From positions 62,001 to 126,000 of the forward strand of contig OY723316.1 in NCBI GenBank assembly GCA_963210315.1: a stretch of 64,000 bases of DNA, given 5' to 3'. Made by a program: the position numbers and the translations under genes. Of the stretch, positions 20,316 to 31,737 are shown in pieces. The first letter of the stretch is position 1. Every line of letters starts with the position of its first letter. The notes below the pieces were generated by a model. That model made no database searches. It worked only from the letters and a program-made list of their open reading frames with translations, and was not told where the DNA came from. The DNA comes from Rhynchopus euleeides. Its lineage: Eukaryota > Euglenozoa > Diplonemea > Diplonemida > Diplonemidae.

Positions 20316-20341
20316 TCTGCCCGTGTATCCCTCTCTCCTCC

Positions 20342-21110
20342 TGTGTGTGTGTGTGTGAGGGTGCTGATGTCCCACACACGGAGGCTCCTATCACGTGACC
20401 CGCTGAAGATCCTCGTGCCCGACACAGCAATGCTGAGAACAGCACCGCTGTGACCCTCCAGCACTGTGGCGCTCGGTGTGCCCTTCAAGTACCACACACG
20501 CACTTTGCCTTTGGAGTCTCCGGACACCAGACGTCCGCAGTGCGTCCACGCTGCACTCCACACGCCGGCGGTGTTGTTGTGGTCCAGCATGCACACCTCC
20601 TCCCAAGTTGATGTCAGCCACACGCAGATGGTGCCGTCACAAGAGCACGTTGCCAACCACGTCCCACAGACAGAGAACGCAGTGCAACAAATCAGCTTGT
20701 TGCTGTGTGGAAAGTCCGCCACCACAGCAGCGGTGGTGGTATCAAACACAGTGATGTGTCTGTTGGAGTAACCTACAGCACACAGCTTCCCACACCTCGA
20801 CAGTGTGATGCGGCAGACCTTGCCGCCATACGCCGATGAGTAGACTGCAGGGGCCTTGACGTTGGGCCAGCGTGGGACGAGCTTGACGGCACCCCCGTAC
20901 TCCAGACCCGTGTCGGCAACACGCTGTGCATCATCCAGCTCCTCCTCACACCCTTCGATGTGTGCTGCGACGTTTTCAGCCTCACGGACTGCGTTGCTAG
21001 AACCCGGGAACATCTCGTTGAGCGCATCCGCCTTCAGCCCGACCACCGGTTCCGCCTACCGGAACACCGACGACACAGCTGTCACCGGTCCCGCTGTGAC
21101 GCACGTCCAT
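20342..21110 (-). pseudogene. WD4, 5' part (ubiquitin-like region and first blades)
   Basis: From ATG 21110 the copy reads MDVRHSGTGDSCVVGVP. A one-base insertion near 21047 (GGAACCGGTGG where WD3 has GGGACCGTGG) then breaks the frame. The rest is more than 97 percent identical to WD3 up to the (CA)8 tract at 20342-20357, where the retrotransposon begins. WD4 therefore carries two independent lesions: the insertion near 21047 and the retrotransposon. Confidence 0.85.
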
Positions 21111-21357
21111 GTTTGCCTTGCACACTCACGGAGGGGGGCGACTGGGAGCGGGGGGTGGCCTGACCAGGCTTGGGCAGAGGAAGTCACAGCACAGCGTCGC
21201 ACACGTGTGCCATGTGTGCGACGGCCATGAAGCTCGCATCCCCACATGCAGACAGTGCAATATGGATGCCACGACGGCGACGGGGGCGGCTCGGTCAACA
21301 TGCATTGTGAGTGAGTCGCACACAGCTTGCCATCCCACGCAGTGATTCGCACATGAG

Positions 21358-22101
21358 TCATTGAGAGCACATTAACCAGGGCCGCCCCGCACCGCTCTGC
21401 ACCGACGCCTGCATGATGTTGCAGGACCTCGAGCCGTGCTCCCCCGCCATTGCAGACAACTCTGGAGGCTCCACTGCAGCGCGCCACAGCTGTGCATCTG
21501 TGTCCGACACGCCGTTGTATGCAAAAGGGCAAACTGGCCCGCATCCCGCCAGCGTGTTGTGTGAAGCAGCACGTTGGGCTACCAGGAGGAGTGGCGCGCT
21601 GTCGGTGTTGTGGGCCGACTCCCACACCCGCCGCAGTGTGCAATCATCACCTGCCGCTCCGATTCGCACAGCGCGAACCGCAGCAAGTGCGCAAACCCGC
21701 ATACTCTGTGGAGCCGATGCAGCCCTGTCCGGCATCTCACCGAAGCTGCGGTATGGTGGGTAAACCCCGTCTCTCGGATCCGCATACAGAGCCTTCTCCG
21801 CATATTGCCTGCTTCGATTCCCTTTTCGCCATGTCGAGGTAGGGAGTCTTTGATGTGCATCGCTGGCATGTCCAGGGACGCTAGCACCCCCACGTCCCTC
21901 GCCTGTCCGGGTGTCCTGCCGCCAACCACCTACATGCTGACCCTGCCCACCTGCAGCCCTGTCAGCCGCCGCTCCGCAACCTCCTTGCACACCTTGCCCA
22001 GGCCAGACGTGGATGAGTTCCAGACAAACAGCACACGCTGTAGCGAGGATAACGACGCCGCCATCACCAAGTCGCGAGCTGCATCTTATTGCTTCTGCCA
22101 C
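21358..22101 (-). CDS. Hypothetical ORF upstream of WD4
   Basis: This is a 247-residue frame. The second half (from about 21830 down, with YADPRDGVYPPYRSFGEMP and CGPVCPFAYNGVSDTDAQLW) has balanced, protein-like composition. The first half is Gly/Arg-rich, and an alternative frame there (PAMHIKDSLPRHGEKGIEAG) looks equally plausible, so a frameshift or intron may lie near 21840. I recognise no domain. It may be a decayed gene or chance coding. Confidence 0.25.
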   Translation of the reverse strand: MAEAIRCSSRLGDGGVVILATACAVCLELIHVWPGQGVQGGCGAAADRAAGGQGQHVGGWRQDTRTGEGRGGASVPGHASDAHQRLPTSTWRKGNRSRQYAEKALYADPRDGVYPPYRSFGEMPDRAASAPQSMRVCALAAVRAVRIGAAGDDCTLRRVWESAHNTDSAPLLLVAQRAASHNTLAGCGPVCPFAYNGVSDTDAQLWRAAVEPPELSAMAGEHGSRSCNIMQASVQSGAGRPWLMCSQ

Positions 22102-23190
22102 GCGCCTGTGTGTCGTGTGAGTGGAAAGTGGGACAACAGTGATGGCATGTTACATGACAGATCGCGTGACAGTCTCCTGTCGCCGGCATGCCGCTGCTCT
22201 GAGTCAATGGGCAGCCCTGTCCATTTGTGGGGAAAGGGGGACGCCGCAGCCTCTCGTCCACCGCTTGTTTATGGTTTGTGTATCTTTCTTTGCAGTGATG
22301 ACCTGTCTGCCCCACCCATCCCCCCATCCCCGAACCACCCCCTTCTCGGGACACTGGCCAGTAGTGTCAATGTAATTTTTTTTATTTTTTTTGGATTCGG
22401 CTTTCTTCTTTTTCGTCGTGTTCAGGCTTGCCTCCATCACCCCACCCCCCCCCCCAACCCCCAGCCAGGCCTGGGCGGGGAACGAGCCCTTTTTCCAGGT
22501 TTTTTGGGTCGGGGAACCAGGTTTTTTCTAAGAATTTTTACAAGGCATTTTTTGCTCGCCCCCCCACAGTTTCCAGGCGCGTGCCCGTCAGGCGGGACTT
22601 TTTCTCTGATTTCTCTCCGCGTCATCATGTGACAGCTCTCGAGTGATGCCCAGAGATGCTTGCGGCAGAGAGTGCCCCTCATGCGCGCTCAGCTGAAAAT
22701 GAATGAGGATCACCTGGCGCTCGTTCTCATCGGGGGTTGTGCTCCGCAGGGACTCAATACACCTTGGCACTCTCGCAGGGCTGGACATGCCAGCAGCTGG
22801 AGGACAGTTACAAAGCTGCCACTCCCCGACGCCACCCACCTGCTGGCCCCTTCAGGTCTGAAAGCCCAAAAGCTCCCGGGGATTTTTGCAGTGGTGCACA
22901 CCATATTCAGCGCAGTAGGGTGATCTCTCCGATTTTCCAAAACTGCTGGTTTACTGGTTTGGGGAACGGTCGTCGGCAGACCGTTGAAATGCCCGTGTTA
23001 GCAAGGCACACTCACGTTTCAGGTAGCGTGTCGCGTGTCACGCATGTCGCGAACGCGGCAAGTGTACCTCCCAGGTGGGGAAGCCCGACCTCCTGTCCGA
23101 TGTCAGCCAGGCTTCGAAGAAGCGCTTCATGGATGCGGTGCTGATCTCCTACGCTGCACTGTACCCGGGGAAGTGAGATAGATGGACGGG
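22102..23190. other. No recognisable gene
   Basis: Poly-T and poly-C runs, short ORFs on both strands and no domain I can name. The C run near 22440-22460 and T-rich block near 22378-22395 are low complexity. Confidence 0.4.
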
Positions 23191-23210
23191 CACACGCTAC
23201 ATGGGGGGTG

Positions 23211-23258
23211 TGGGGGGCGGAGCCCCCCAGCCGCCGGAGGCCACGGTAGTGAACGTCT
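23211..23258 (-). repeat. Dispersed hairpin module, solitary copy
   Basis: Inverse copy of the GGCTGGGGGGCTCCGCC module, ending in CGGTAGTGAACGTCTGG. The stem is GGGGGGCGGAGCCCCCC-like, so the transcript would fold strongly. Ten other copies lie inside transposons; here I see no transposon ends around it. Confidence 0.75.
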
Positions 23259-23329
23259 GGCTCTCCAGTTGGCCAGCAAGGCGAACGGTACGGGGGACAG
23301 ACTTCCCTTCCATCCTTGTGCGCGCCCTG

Positions 23330-25990
23330 TCGACTGGGGAAAACTTAGAAAAAAAATTTCCTCTGCGAAACAACCTTAGAAAAAAATTCCCCTAACAAAA
23401 TTCTTAGAAAAAAACTTTTTTCCCCTTACAAAAATTCTTAGAAAAAAAGTTCAGAATCCTGAAAGTGGGGAACAAGCCCCCCAGTTAGGAACAGCCCTGC
23501 CCCCAGCCCGCCAAATTTTTTTTCCTTTGGCTTCCCCCACCTCCACACACGAAGCTGAATCAGAGCTTTCGGTCAACACAACGCCAACTAACACCGCCAC
23601 ACTCCCCCAATCCGCGGTGACACACCCGCAAAACCTGGCCCCCACCATGTGGTTCGTTCTTACAGTTCGATGGTTTGCACCCTCGCCGGGAATTGTCCAC
23701 TCAAGCACGCACGGCATGCCTGCCATGCATGTTTCGGGGGGGAGGGGGCAAGCAACCCCCCACCCGCCCCCTTCAGATAAGGCAAGGGTGGAGGCGGAGA
23801 CACCACCCCGCGGTGCTCTGGGGGCAGTGGTGCGTGTAGGACATCCTTCAGTGTTGAATGTGAAGTAGAAGAAGAAGAAGGGAACAGAGCTGACCTCTTC
23901 AGTCGGGATGCAGATGCGTGGGTGGGGGGATATGCCCGGGAGACCACCACGTGGCGTCTTGCATCTGACGAGCTTGCTCTGATTTTGTTTCAGGAGTGTA
24001 GCATCCGGGGACACATTGTCAATCAAGCATTATGGCTGTGCCCGAGATTTAGTGACATGCTCGACCTGTGTCGTGCCGTGTCTGCTGTGTGGGTAACAGA
24101 GCAAAAGGGTGCATGTTGGGGCAGGCTCCCGGGTTCTGTTGTGGGTCGGGTTGGCAGCATTATTGGTCTGGCTGTTTACAATACAAATACCTAGAGTGCC
24201 CCCAGAGGGGTCGGCGGAAGGGGGGGGGGGGTCTGAATCGTACAAATCATGCATAGAACTGCCAACCCGAGGCGTGGGGGGGCGTGGGCGAGGCGGATCG
24301 CGATCGGCAGAGACATGTGTCTCGAGAGCGCTCTTCTCTGCAGAAGACAAACAGAGCCTTGCAGGAGTACCCCGCCGCCCGCCCACAACACCCCCTTCCG
24401 TCTCGCGGAAGGTAGGGGGGCACAAAACCGGGCCTCAATCACACTTAGATTTGACATCGGGAACGCTTTTGGATTTGGCCTGTTTTTCCCCCCAGGGGGG
24501 AAAATAATTGCGCAACGCATGACCTTCTCAGGCAGACCCGATAAGGCCAGGGTGTCGCAATTTGATGCACGGCGAGGAACGAGCGAGCCGTCCGCAACGA
24601 TTGTTTGTTGTGCTGCGCACGGTTTTTTTTTCTTGCATTTTTTTTTGTGAGCACAAACTTCGAAGAAGCAACCGGGCCTGAACACCCACACCCACACCCT
24701 CCCCGGAGAACGAAAGGTAAATCACTCACAAAGCAGCAGGCACAGGCTGCTGTTCTAATAACGCAGTGGTGAAGGGGTGCGGTGATATTCGAGAAGGGGG
24801 AAAAAGGGGGGCGGCGGGTCAAAGGGGGGTTCTGCCAGCCACCACCCGTCAGTAAGTGAGGGGGGAGAGGGCTGCCTGAGCCCTCACCTTTTTTCTCTCA
24901 CTCCGCCACATTGTAGTTTGGAGTAGCGAACTGGCATTACACGTGCAGTGCACCCCGCACAGCACACAACGAGAGAACCGGGCCCGCTACACCGGGGAGC
25001 GTAGAACTGGCCCCCCTTCGCTTTACTGCAGACAGACTGTCCCCGGCAGCTGTGGGAGAAGGGTTCCGGGGACTGCTTTTTTAGCACCCCTTTTTGAGGG
25101 GCCCCATCGCACAAAATTCCCTGCCGAGCAGCGGGGGGGCAACACCCAGGGGGGGAGGGGGGGGCTGAAAACTTGGCGGCGTGAGAATCGTAAAACGCAC
25201 CCAGATGAAGTTGGGAGGAGAGAGAGAGAGAGAGAGAGAGAAAGGAGGGGGGGTCACTTTAGGAGGCGGTATGAATCAGAGGGCAACAATGGATGGGGTG
25301 AGGAGGGAAGTTGTCTGCAGTAGAACTGTCGATACGTACGGGGGACCCGTGAGGAAACCGCATAATTCACGTAGGCTGTCCTCATTGGGCTCAACGCAGC
25401 GAAACCCCGCGTCGACGTGCTGCCTGTAGCTCGTGAGGGATCGCAGCACCTGTACCGCGCATACGGCAGGTGTCTGCTTTGGGCGGCTCGTCAAGCTCAG
25501 GTGCCAGTGTGGCTTGGAGCGTCGCGTGCAATAGCCACTGCGGTGACGCCTTCACCTTCCCACATCCAGATGTATCAGGATAGGCGGCACTCGTCGCTGA
25601 GGGTGTCAGGGGGAGGCTCGGCACGGCACCGGGAGAACACGCCCCACAGTCGCTCCGCCGACGCCCGCGGGTCGACTGCAACTGAGGGGAGCTACTGTCA
25701 GTCCACCTGTCCTCGATGGCGGCGAGGTACTGCCGTTCCTGATTGCACAGAGCTGCGCCGCGAGCGCCTCCTTCTGTGCTGGCTCAGAGACACACACCCG
25801 CTGGGCGCCGTCATGTCGTGACCCGGGTCCGGCTCAGTCACTTTGTGTGCGGTGTCTGTGTGCCCCGCCGGGTTGGTAGCCCTGTGGGAGACACGGGCCA
25901 CTGGTGGAGGTTTTCCAGCCAAGCGCTGGGGGAATGTCAGGCCCCGGCGCGTCGTCGAACGCTGTGGACTGCAGTCCTGAGGCCAGGTGT
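23330..25990. other. Low-complexity and weakly coding stretch
   Basis: Around 23330-23460 a short phrase (CTTAGAAAAAAAA) repeats four times. From 23450 to 24700 there are ORFs in several frames but no domain; one minus-strand frame (23451-24026) contains a Phe run that is more likely an intron tract. A (GA)n run lies at about 25213-25240. The minus-strand frames 25276-25494 and 25391-25681 are short and unrecognised. The first shares a GFLTGPPYV phrase with the gene at 28676-29239 because of a 28-bp direct repeat (25334-25361). Confidence 0.4.
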
Positions 25991-28350
25991 CTCCTGTGAC
26001 TAGGGCTGGGGCCCGTCATCCATGTCCGTGGAGGCTGTTTGAGGTTGCTGAGCCACGCGCTGGGGGTTACCGTAACCCTGGCCTGCGGCCAAGCGCCGGG
26101 AACGGTGGCTCTGAATCCGCTGTGTGAGAAGACGTGTTGCCGAGCGCTGGGACCCCGAGGGGTCTGGGCTGAAAGCCGAACGCTGGGGACCGTGGTCCTG
26201 CGGCATAAGTCGTAGTGACGCCGAGCACTGAGACCCCGAGGGATCCGGGCTGACAGCCGAGCGCTGGGGACCGTGATCCTGGAGCAGTATCTGTTGAGTA
26301 GTCGAGCGCTGGGACCCCGGAGGGTCTGGCTGAGGATCAGGCGCTGAGGGTAGTGGATCTGGGCCGTAATATAATTTGCCCCCCGAGCGCTGGGGGTCGA
26401 CCTCACTGTGTCCAGCTGCCAAGCGCTGGAGACCGTGGTCCAGAGGTTGCAGCGGAAGAAGGGCATTGGGACCCAAGGGTTTGGTTTGAAACCGAGCGCT
26501 GGGGCCCCGGAGGGCCTGGGCTGAGAGCCTAGCGCTGACTGTGACCCTGGGGAGAGCATACCTTGTCGCCGAGCGCTGGGAAGCCGAGCGCTGAGGACGG
26601 TGGTCCTGACCTTGAGTTGCCGAACGCTGGGACCTCGGAGGGCCTGGGCTTGACGCCGAGCGCTGGGGACTGCGGTCCTGGTAGTATTTGTCGTGCCGAG
26701 CGCTGGGGCCCCGAAGGGGTCGGGCTTGAAGCCGAGCGCTGGGGACCGTGGTCCTGCGGCAGTATCTGTTGTGGAGCCAAGCGCTGAGGTCCCGGGGGGC
26801 CTGGGCTGAAAGCCGAACGCTGAGGACTGTGGTCCTGGGGCATAAGTTGTGGTATCGTCAAGCGCTGAGACCCGGAGGGTCTGGGCGTGATGCCGAGCGC
26901 TGGGAACCGTGGTCCTGACGTATACTTGCCGAGCACTGGGACCCCGAAGGGGCAGGGCTTGAAGCCAAGCGCTGGGGACCGTAGTCCTACGGCAGTATCT
27001 GTTTTGGAGCCAAACGCAGAGATCTCGGAGGGACTGGGCTGAAAGCCGAACGCTGGGGAACGTGGTCCTCTGGCATATTCTTGTTATCGTCAAGCGCTGA
27101 GACCCCGGCGGGTCTGGGCGTGATGCCGAGCGCTGGGGACCGTGGTCCTGACGTATACTTGCCGAGCACTGGGACCCCGAAGGGGCAGGGCCTGAAGCCG
27201 AGCGCTGGGGACCGTAGTCCTACGGCAGTATCTGTTATGGAGCCAAGCGTAGAGATCTCGGAGGAACTGGGCTGAAAGCCGAACGGTGGGGACCGTGGTC
27301 CTCTGGCATATTCTTGGTATCGTCAAGCGTTGAGACCCCGGCGGGTCTGGGCGTGACGCCGAACGCTGGGGACCGTGGTCCTGACGTATATTTGCCGAGC
27401 ACTGGGCCCCGAAGGGGCAGGGCTTGAAGCCGAGCACTGGGGACCGTAGTCCAACGGCAGTATCTGTTCTGGAGCCAAGCGTTGAGATCTCGGAGGGTCT
27501 GGGCGCGAAGCCGAACGCTGGGGGACCGTGGTCCTCTGGCATATTCTTGGTATCGTCAAGCGCTGAGACCCCGGCGGGTCTGGGCGTGATGCCGAGCGCT
27601 GGGGACCGTGGTCCTGACGTATACTTGCCGAGCACTGGGACCCCGAAGGGGCAGGGCTTGAAGCCGAGCGCTGGGGACCGTAGTCCTGCGGCAGTATCTG
27701 TTATGGAGCCAAGCGTAGAGACATTGGAGGGTCTGGGCGTGAAGCCGAACGCTGGGGACCGTGGTCCTCTGGCATATTTTTTGGTATCGTCAAGCGCTGA
27801 GACCCCGGCGGGTCTGGGCGTGACGCCGAGCGCTGGGGAGCGTGGTCCTGACGTAGTCTTGCCGAGCACTGGGGCCCCGAAGGGGCCAGGCTTATAGCCG
27901 AGCGCTGGGGACCGTAGTCCTACGGCAGAAGGTGTCATGACGTCGAGCGCTGGGACCCCGAAGGGCCTGGGCTAGAAGCCGAGCGCTGAGGAACACGGTC
28001 CTGACGTTGACTTGCCGGGCGCTGGGACCCCGAAGGGCCTGGGCTGGGAGCCGAGCGCTGAGGACTGTGGTCCTGCGGCAGAAGTTGTAGTGACGCCGAG
28101 CGCTGGGGCCCCGGAGGGACCACGGCTAGAAGCCGAGCGCTGGGGACCGTGGTCCTGCGGCATTGTCGTGAAGCCAAGCGCAGGACCCCGGAGGGCCTGG
28201 GCTAAAAACCGAACGCTGATCGCGGTGGAACTGGGGGCTGCACAGCCGCGCGATGTGACGCCGAGGGTCTGGCAGGAGGCCGAACGCTACGGACTTTCGT
28301 CCTGCGACACTCTGAAGCGCGGTGGGGTGACCACCTCAGGGAGCGCTGGG
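25990..28350. repeat. Minisatellite with 36-bp basic unit and about 236-bp higher-order unit
   Basis: Units of about 36 bases (CCGAGCGCTGGGGACCGTGG type) alternate with a second type (GAGCACTGGGACCCCGAAGG type). Each contains a small inverted repeat, such as GGACCGTGGTCC or GGACCCCGAAGGGGC. Between about 27000 and 27900 they form four higher-order copies spaced about 236 bases apart. Because the unit is twelve codons, long frames stay open on both strands: 419 and 282 residues on the minus strand, and 157 on the plus strand. Edges are more diverged than the centre. I do not call these frames genes, though a repetitive protein read on the minus strand (SPALGFKP, PRSPALG motifs) is possible. 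Confidence 0.85.
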
Positions 28351-28675
28351 GCCACGAAAGGCCAGTCAGAGATGGGGGCCCGGAGGCGCCCGTGCAACTA
28401 CGTTCGTTGGGGTCCGAAAAGGGAGGAACACCGGGAGGTGCACTATGTCATTGCTAGCACCGCCCGTCCGACGACCGTGCCTCTGCTGTCCGGCTGGGGA
28501 GCATCGTCCGTTGTTGGGCGTGGAGTTGCTGCGCTCCACCTGTATGGGACGTTGGGCCCCGCCCCCCTGCCTGAGGGGCAATCTGCCTCACCGGGAGTGG
28601 AGGCGGGGGCTGCTGGGGCTCGGAGGTGGGGCGGGTTGGAAGACCAGCCCGTGCGCCCGTGCGCCGGCCCGGCGG

Positions 28676-29239
28676 TCAGCAATGTCTGTCGCCGAAGACG
28701 AGGCAGCGGAACACCTGGTCGCCCAGGCGCTTCCGTGCGGCAGACGTCCACAAAAGAACGCGTGTACCCGGCAAGTTGTCCCAGAAGTCGGGGACGCCGC
28801 CGGGCGGTTCCTGCGTCGCCGCTGCATATCGCCACACATCCCTCAGGTCCCTGTCGGTGGGGGGTCCCCCGCGTGCGAGCATCATGTACGTCTCGAAGAC
28901 GAACTGGCCATGCATCTTCGTCGGCACACACGCCCCCTGTATACAGTCAGGGGCGTGCCTCAGGGCCCCGGCGAGGGTTGCGCTGGGGAGGAAGCTGAAC
29001 TCCTTTGTCGGAGCGTCCCTAAACCCCGCGACACCCTCCATGAGGTTGGCAGGGGCTGCCATGTGTATGACGTACGGGGGACCCGTGAGGAAACCGCCAC
29101 CGAAGCCGGACTGCTGAATGGTGGTGAGTGTCCTCAGAGGTTCCCTTCCAACCTTGCTGGCAGCACTACCAAGCAAGTGGTAAAACACACAAAAATGGTA
29201 ACAGAGGGCAGCCTGCCCACCCAGAGTCAGTCTCCTCAC
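28676..29239 (-). CDS. Hypothetical protein next to the minisatellite
   Basis: A 187-residue frame whose middle and end have natural composition, for example MEGVAGFRDAPTKEFSFLP, TKMHGQFVFETYMMLARGG and LRDVWRYAAATQEPP. The likely start is the Met at MAAPANLMEG, or an upstream exon. A T-rich tract ending TTGGTAG lies on the minus strand near 29178, which could be an acceptor. After the stop at 28676 other frames continue without a clear coding signal. I do not recognise the family. Its GGGFLTGPPYV phrase overlaps a 28-bp repeat shared with 25334-25361. Confidence 0.4.
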   Translation of the reverse strand: MRRLTLGGQAALCYHFCVFYHLLGSAASKVGREPLRTLTTIQQSGFGGGFLTGPPYVIHMAAPANLMEGVAGFRDAPTKEFSFLPSATLAGALRHAPDCIQGACVPTKMHGQFVFETYMMLARGGPPTDRDLRDVWRYAAATQEPPGGVPDFWDNLPGTRVLLWTSAARKRLGDQVFRCLVFGDRHC

Positions 29240-29259
29240 CCGCGATACTTCCTCAGATC

Positions 29260-30500
29260 TAGCCTCCTAGTGACCCCCCAAGACGCACCAAAGGTGCTTC
29301 AACTAGTTGACTAACAAGCAGGGGCAGTAAGAGAGACAGAGAGAGAGAGAAAGAAAGAGAAAAGCCCCCCCGCGTGGTGTTGGGGCGAGGCGCACACACC
29401 ACTCCCTTTTGCAAAACGCCTCGGAAGGTTGGGTCCAAGGCGGGGAGAGGGCGGCGTGGTGTCTGAAGAGACCTGTGCAAGAGGAAGGGGGGGGGGGGAA
29501 GGAAGGCCGTGGCGGGGGTGCATTCTTTCACACTTTGGGGAGGGGGGCCTTCGCCTTCCGTGGTATCAGCCAGTCCTGTGAGACAACCCACGGTTTTATT
29601 TTCTCACGTTTTTTTTTGCTTGCGGGTGGCAACGCTGGGCAATAGCGGTAAGTATCGAACAGAAGCCCACTCCACGGTGCGACCCGCTGCGTTTGAGAAC
29701 TGGCACGCTATACGTTACTGTATTTGCCGCACTTCTGAACGAATGCCCCCCCTTGTAGAGATACAAGAGAGAAGTGAGAGAACGGGTGAGTGCTGCTTTG
29801 CAGGTGGCTGCTGCGTGAGGCCCCTGCGTGTGGTGCTTCCCTCGGCACTCCCCCCCCTTGCTTGCACAGACAGTCACAAAGAGAGTAACAAAACTATGTT
29901 CTTCGTCTTCATCGGTAGAGCCACCAAGAGAGTGTGTGACTGAGAGATGTGAGGAGAAATGGGCTTCGGAATGAAAACAGAGGGGCGCAGGGGGGGGAGG
30001 AGTGGCGCTGCTGTGTAACGATCGAAACACCGGGTTTGGGGCGTGTGCGGGGCACCCAAACCCAGTCGGGAAGCGCAGAAAAACACGGTGAGGTCGGATG
30101 CCATGCCACCCACACAAGTGTGTGGCCCCCAACACACAAACGCGCAACAAGCGGGTCAGCCCACTCAACACCAACCCAACACACACAATCAGCCAAAGTA
30201 ATAACGCCCTGCCCAATAGCCCTGAACAACTTTTCGTTGAGCGCGCACTCTGTGTCCCAAGGCCTGCGATCGAGGCCCTGTGAAGTGGCGGTGAAGGTGG
30301 CTGAAAATCCGAAAGCTGTTCAAGTCGTACGATTACCCCCCCCCTTTTCCCTGCCCCCACCCCACCCCCCCACCCGCGACTTCGCGACGCTCCGTCGCTC
30401 GTTAGCCAACAAAGAGCTTTACCCGCAGAAACAGCAGGCATAGAGAAGGTCGGGAGGGCTGTTCGGGACTTGACCCCGAAGTACTCCCCCCCCCCCCCCC
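29260..30500. other. Sparse region with (GA)n and long G or C runs
   Basis: A GA/GAAA run at about 29326-29362, G runs near 29490-29500 and C runs near 30340 and 30487-30502. The minus-strand 281-residue frame (29596-30441) has no domain and is Ser/Pro/His-rich. The block 30226-30420 shares phrases with 58980-59130 (ACTTTTCGTTGA, GTACGATTTCC-like, CTTCGCGACG), so it is an old dispersed repeat. Confidence 0.4.
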
Positions 30501-30504
30501 CCTA

Positions 30505-31725
30505 GGGCTATGATGGGAAGGAAACAGGCATGTCGCTAAGCGTCGACCGTCGACCCAGTGATTTTGGGTTTCCCCCCCCATAAAAAAGCGTCGACCCAGC
30601 GTCGACCCAGTGGAACTGGGTTGCCATTCAAGCCTGGACCAAGCGTCAACCCATTCCGGGTCGACGCTAACCTAGCGTTGACCCGGTTCCACTGGGTCGA
30701 CGCTCACCAAGCGTCGACCAAGCGTCAACCCACTTTCACTGGGTCGACGTCGAAGAGAGTATGGTTTTGCAGGAACAGATGCTCACTACCGTGGCCTCCG
30801 GCGGCTGGGGGGCTCCGCCCCCCAGACCCCCCTGTATAGCGTGTGCACACAGGTCAGGAATCCAACAGCTCCAGTAGCCTCAGGAGGACGCAGCCAACTC
30901 ACACAGAATCTGTACGCCCACAATGAACAGATGTTCACTACCGTGGCCTCCGGCGGCTGGGGGGCTCCGACCCCCAGACCCCCCATCTCGCGTGCCCGTC
31001 TAGTAACCAAGTCCTTGCGCTTCAACGGCCGTGGCATATCAGGGGGTAAATCATGGTCCCGAAAGCCATTTTTTGGGTTTCTTCCGGCACCCGAGGATGG
31101 CGCGAGCGGGAGAGGAACCACGGAAGGAACCCAGCGCCTCACACCGTGCCCACCTAGCGGTCCACCGACGGGAAAATTAGGCAACAACACGAGCGCGCGC
31201 GAAGCGCGCGCGAGAAAAATTGACCCCTAGTGTTTCCCCCTGATCCCCCCCCCAAAACAGGAGCGTCAACCCACCAAATCTCCATAATCGAAAAGTTAGC
31301 GACAGGCCTGGGAAGGAAACGCGTTTCCATCGAAAAATCGAAAATAAGGAAACGGAAACGGATACGGAAACGGAAACGTTTCCTTATTTTGAGGAAACGC
31401 CCTCTTTGCACTGGGGAAGCAGGGGAAACAACACACGTTTACCACAGTCGCTTGGACTTCCCCTGGTCTGACAGGATCTCCGGACCGGTCCACACTGAAG
31501 CCGCGCTTCTTCGAAGTCTTGGGGGCGGGTTTGGGTGGCCTGTTCCTTCGGTGTGGTGGCCCTTTGTTCGTGCTGGTGTGTGTTGACAACTTTTCCAGTG
31601 CAAAATACACAGGCGTTTCCTTCGGAAGGAAACGCGTTTCCTTCCCGAAATCGAAAATATGGAAACGGAAACGGGAACGGGAACGGAAACGGAAACGTTT
31701 CCACGTTTCCTTCCCATCATAGCCC
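30505..31725. mobile_element. TA-flanked element F (ends GGGCTATGATGGGAAGG)
   Basis: Inverted ends of 22 bases, GGGCTATGATGGGAAGGAAA... at 30505 and its inverse up to 31725, sit between TA dinucleotides (30503-30504, 31726-31727). Without the later insertion M1 the element is about 430 bp. Its body is built of GGAAACG/CGTTTCC words in both orientations, for example near 31318-31395 and 31618-31715. There is no coding capacity. Confidence 0.8.
30525..31310. mobile_element. Element M1, 9-bp target duplication (Mutator-like)
   Basis: The 786-bp element runs from CAGGCATGTCGCTAA to the inverse TTAGCGACAGGCCTG. It has perfect 9-bp duplications GGAAGGAAA (30516-30524, 31311-31319), and it sits inside element F. 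The left third is made of GCGTCGACCCAG words; two hairpin modules follow (about 30775-30834 and 30928-30985). A GC-rich hairpin with a GAA loop lies near 31190-31215, next to GAGAAAAATT. Nine-base duplications are typical of MULEs; no transposase is present. Confidence 0.88.
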
Positions 31726-31737
31726 TAGCCTAGGCTA

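Larger units (their letters stand above)
11741..20341 (-). mobile_element. Non-LTR retrotransposon inserted in the (CA)n tract of WD4
   Basis: The element is about 8.6 kb and apparently full length, with two intact ORFs and no LTRs. On the minus strand its 5' end (starting near 20341, GGAGGAGAGAGGG) abuts a (CA)8 tract that ends the WD4 5' part. Its 3' end (GTGGTCACC, near 11741) abuts a second CA tract that begins the WD4 3' part. The duplicated target is thus the microsatellite itself. There is no poly-A tail; the 3' UTR is only about 58 bases. Both ORFs are open, so the copy may be recent. The domain content (AP endonuclease, RT, RNase H, C-terminal zinc finger, plus OTU) recalls the ingi/I-type LINE groups, but I cannot place the clade. 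Confidence 0.92.

Noticed and set aside
11741..20341. LTR retrotransposon or retrovirus-like element
   Set aside because: There are no terminal repeats, no protease-integrase region, and the endonuclease is of AP type. It is a LINE.
20114..21046. 310-residue frame fusing WD4 to the retrotransposon
   Set aside because: It crosses the CA tract into ORF1 DNA out of frame. A chimeric frame, not a gene.
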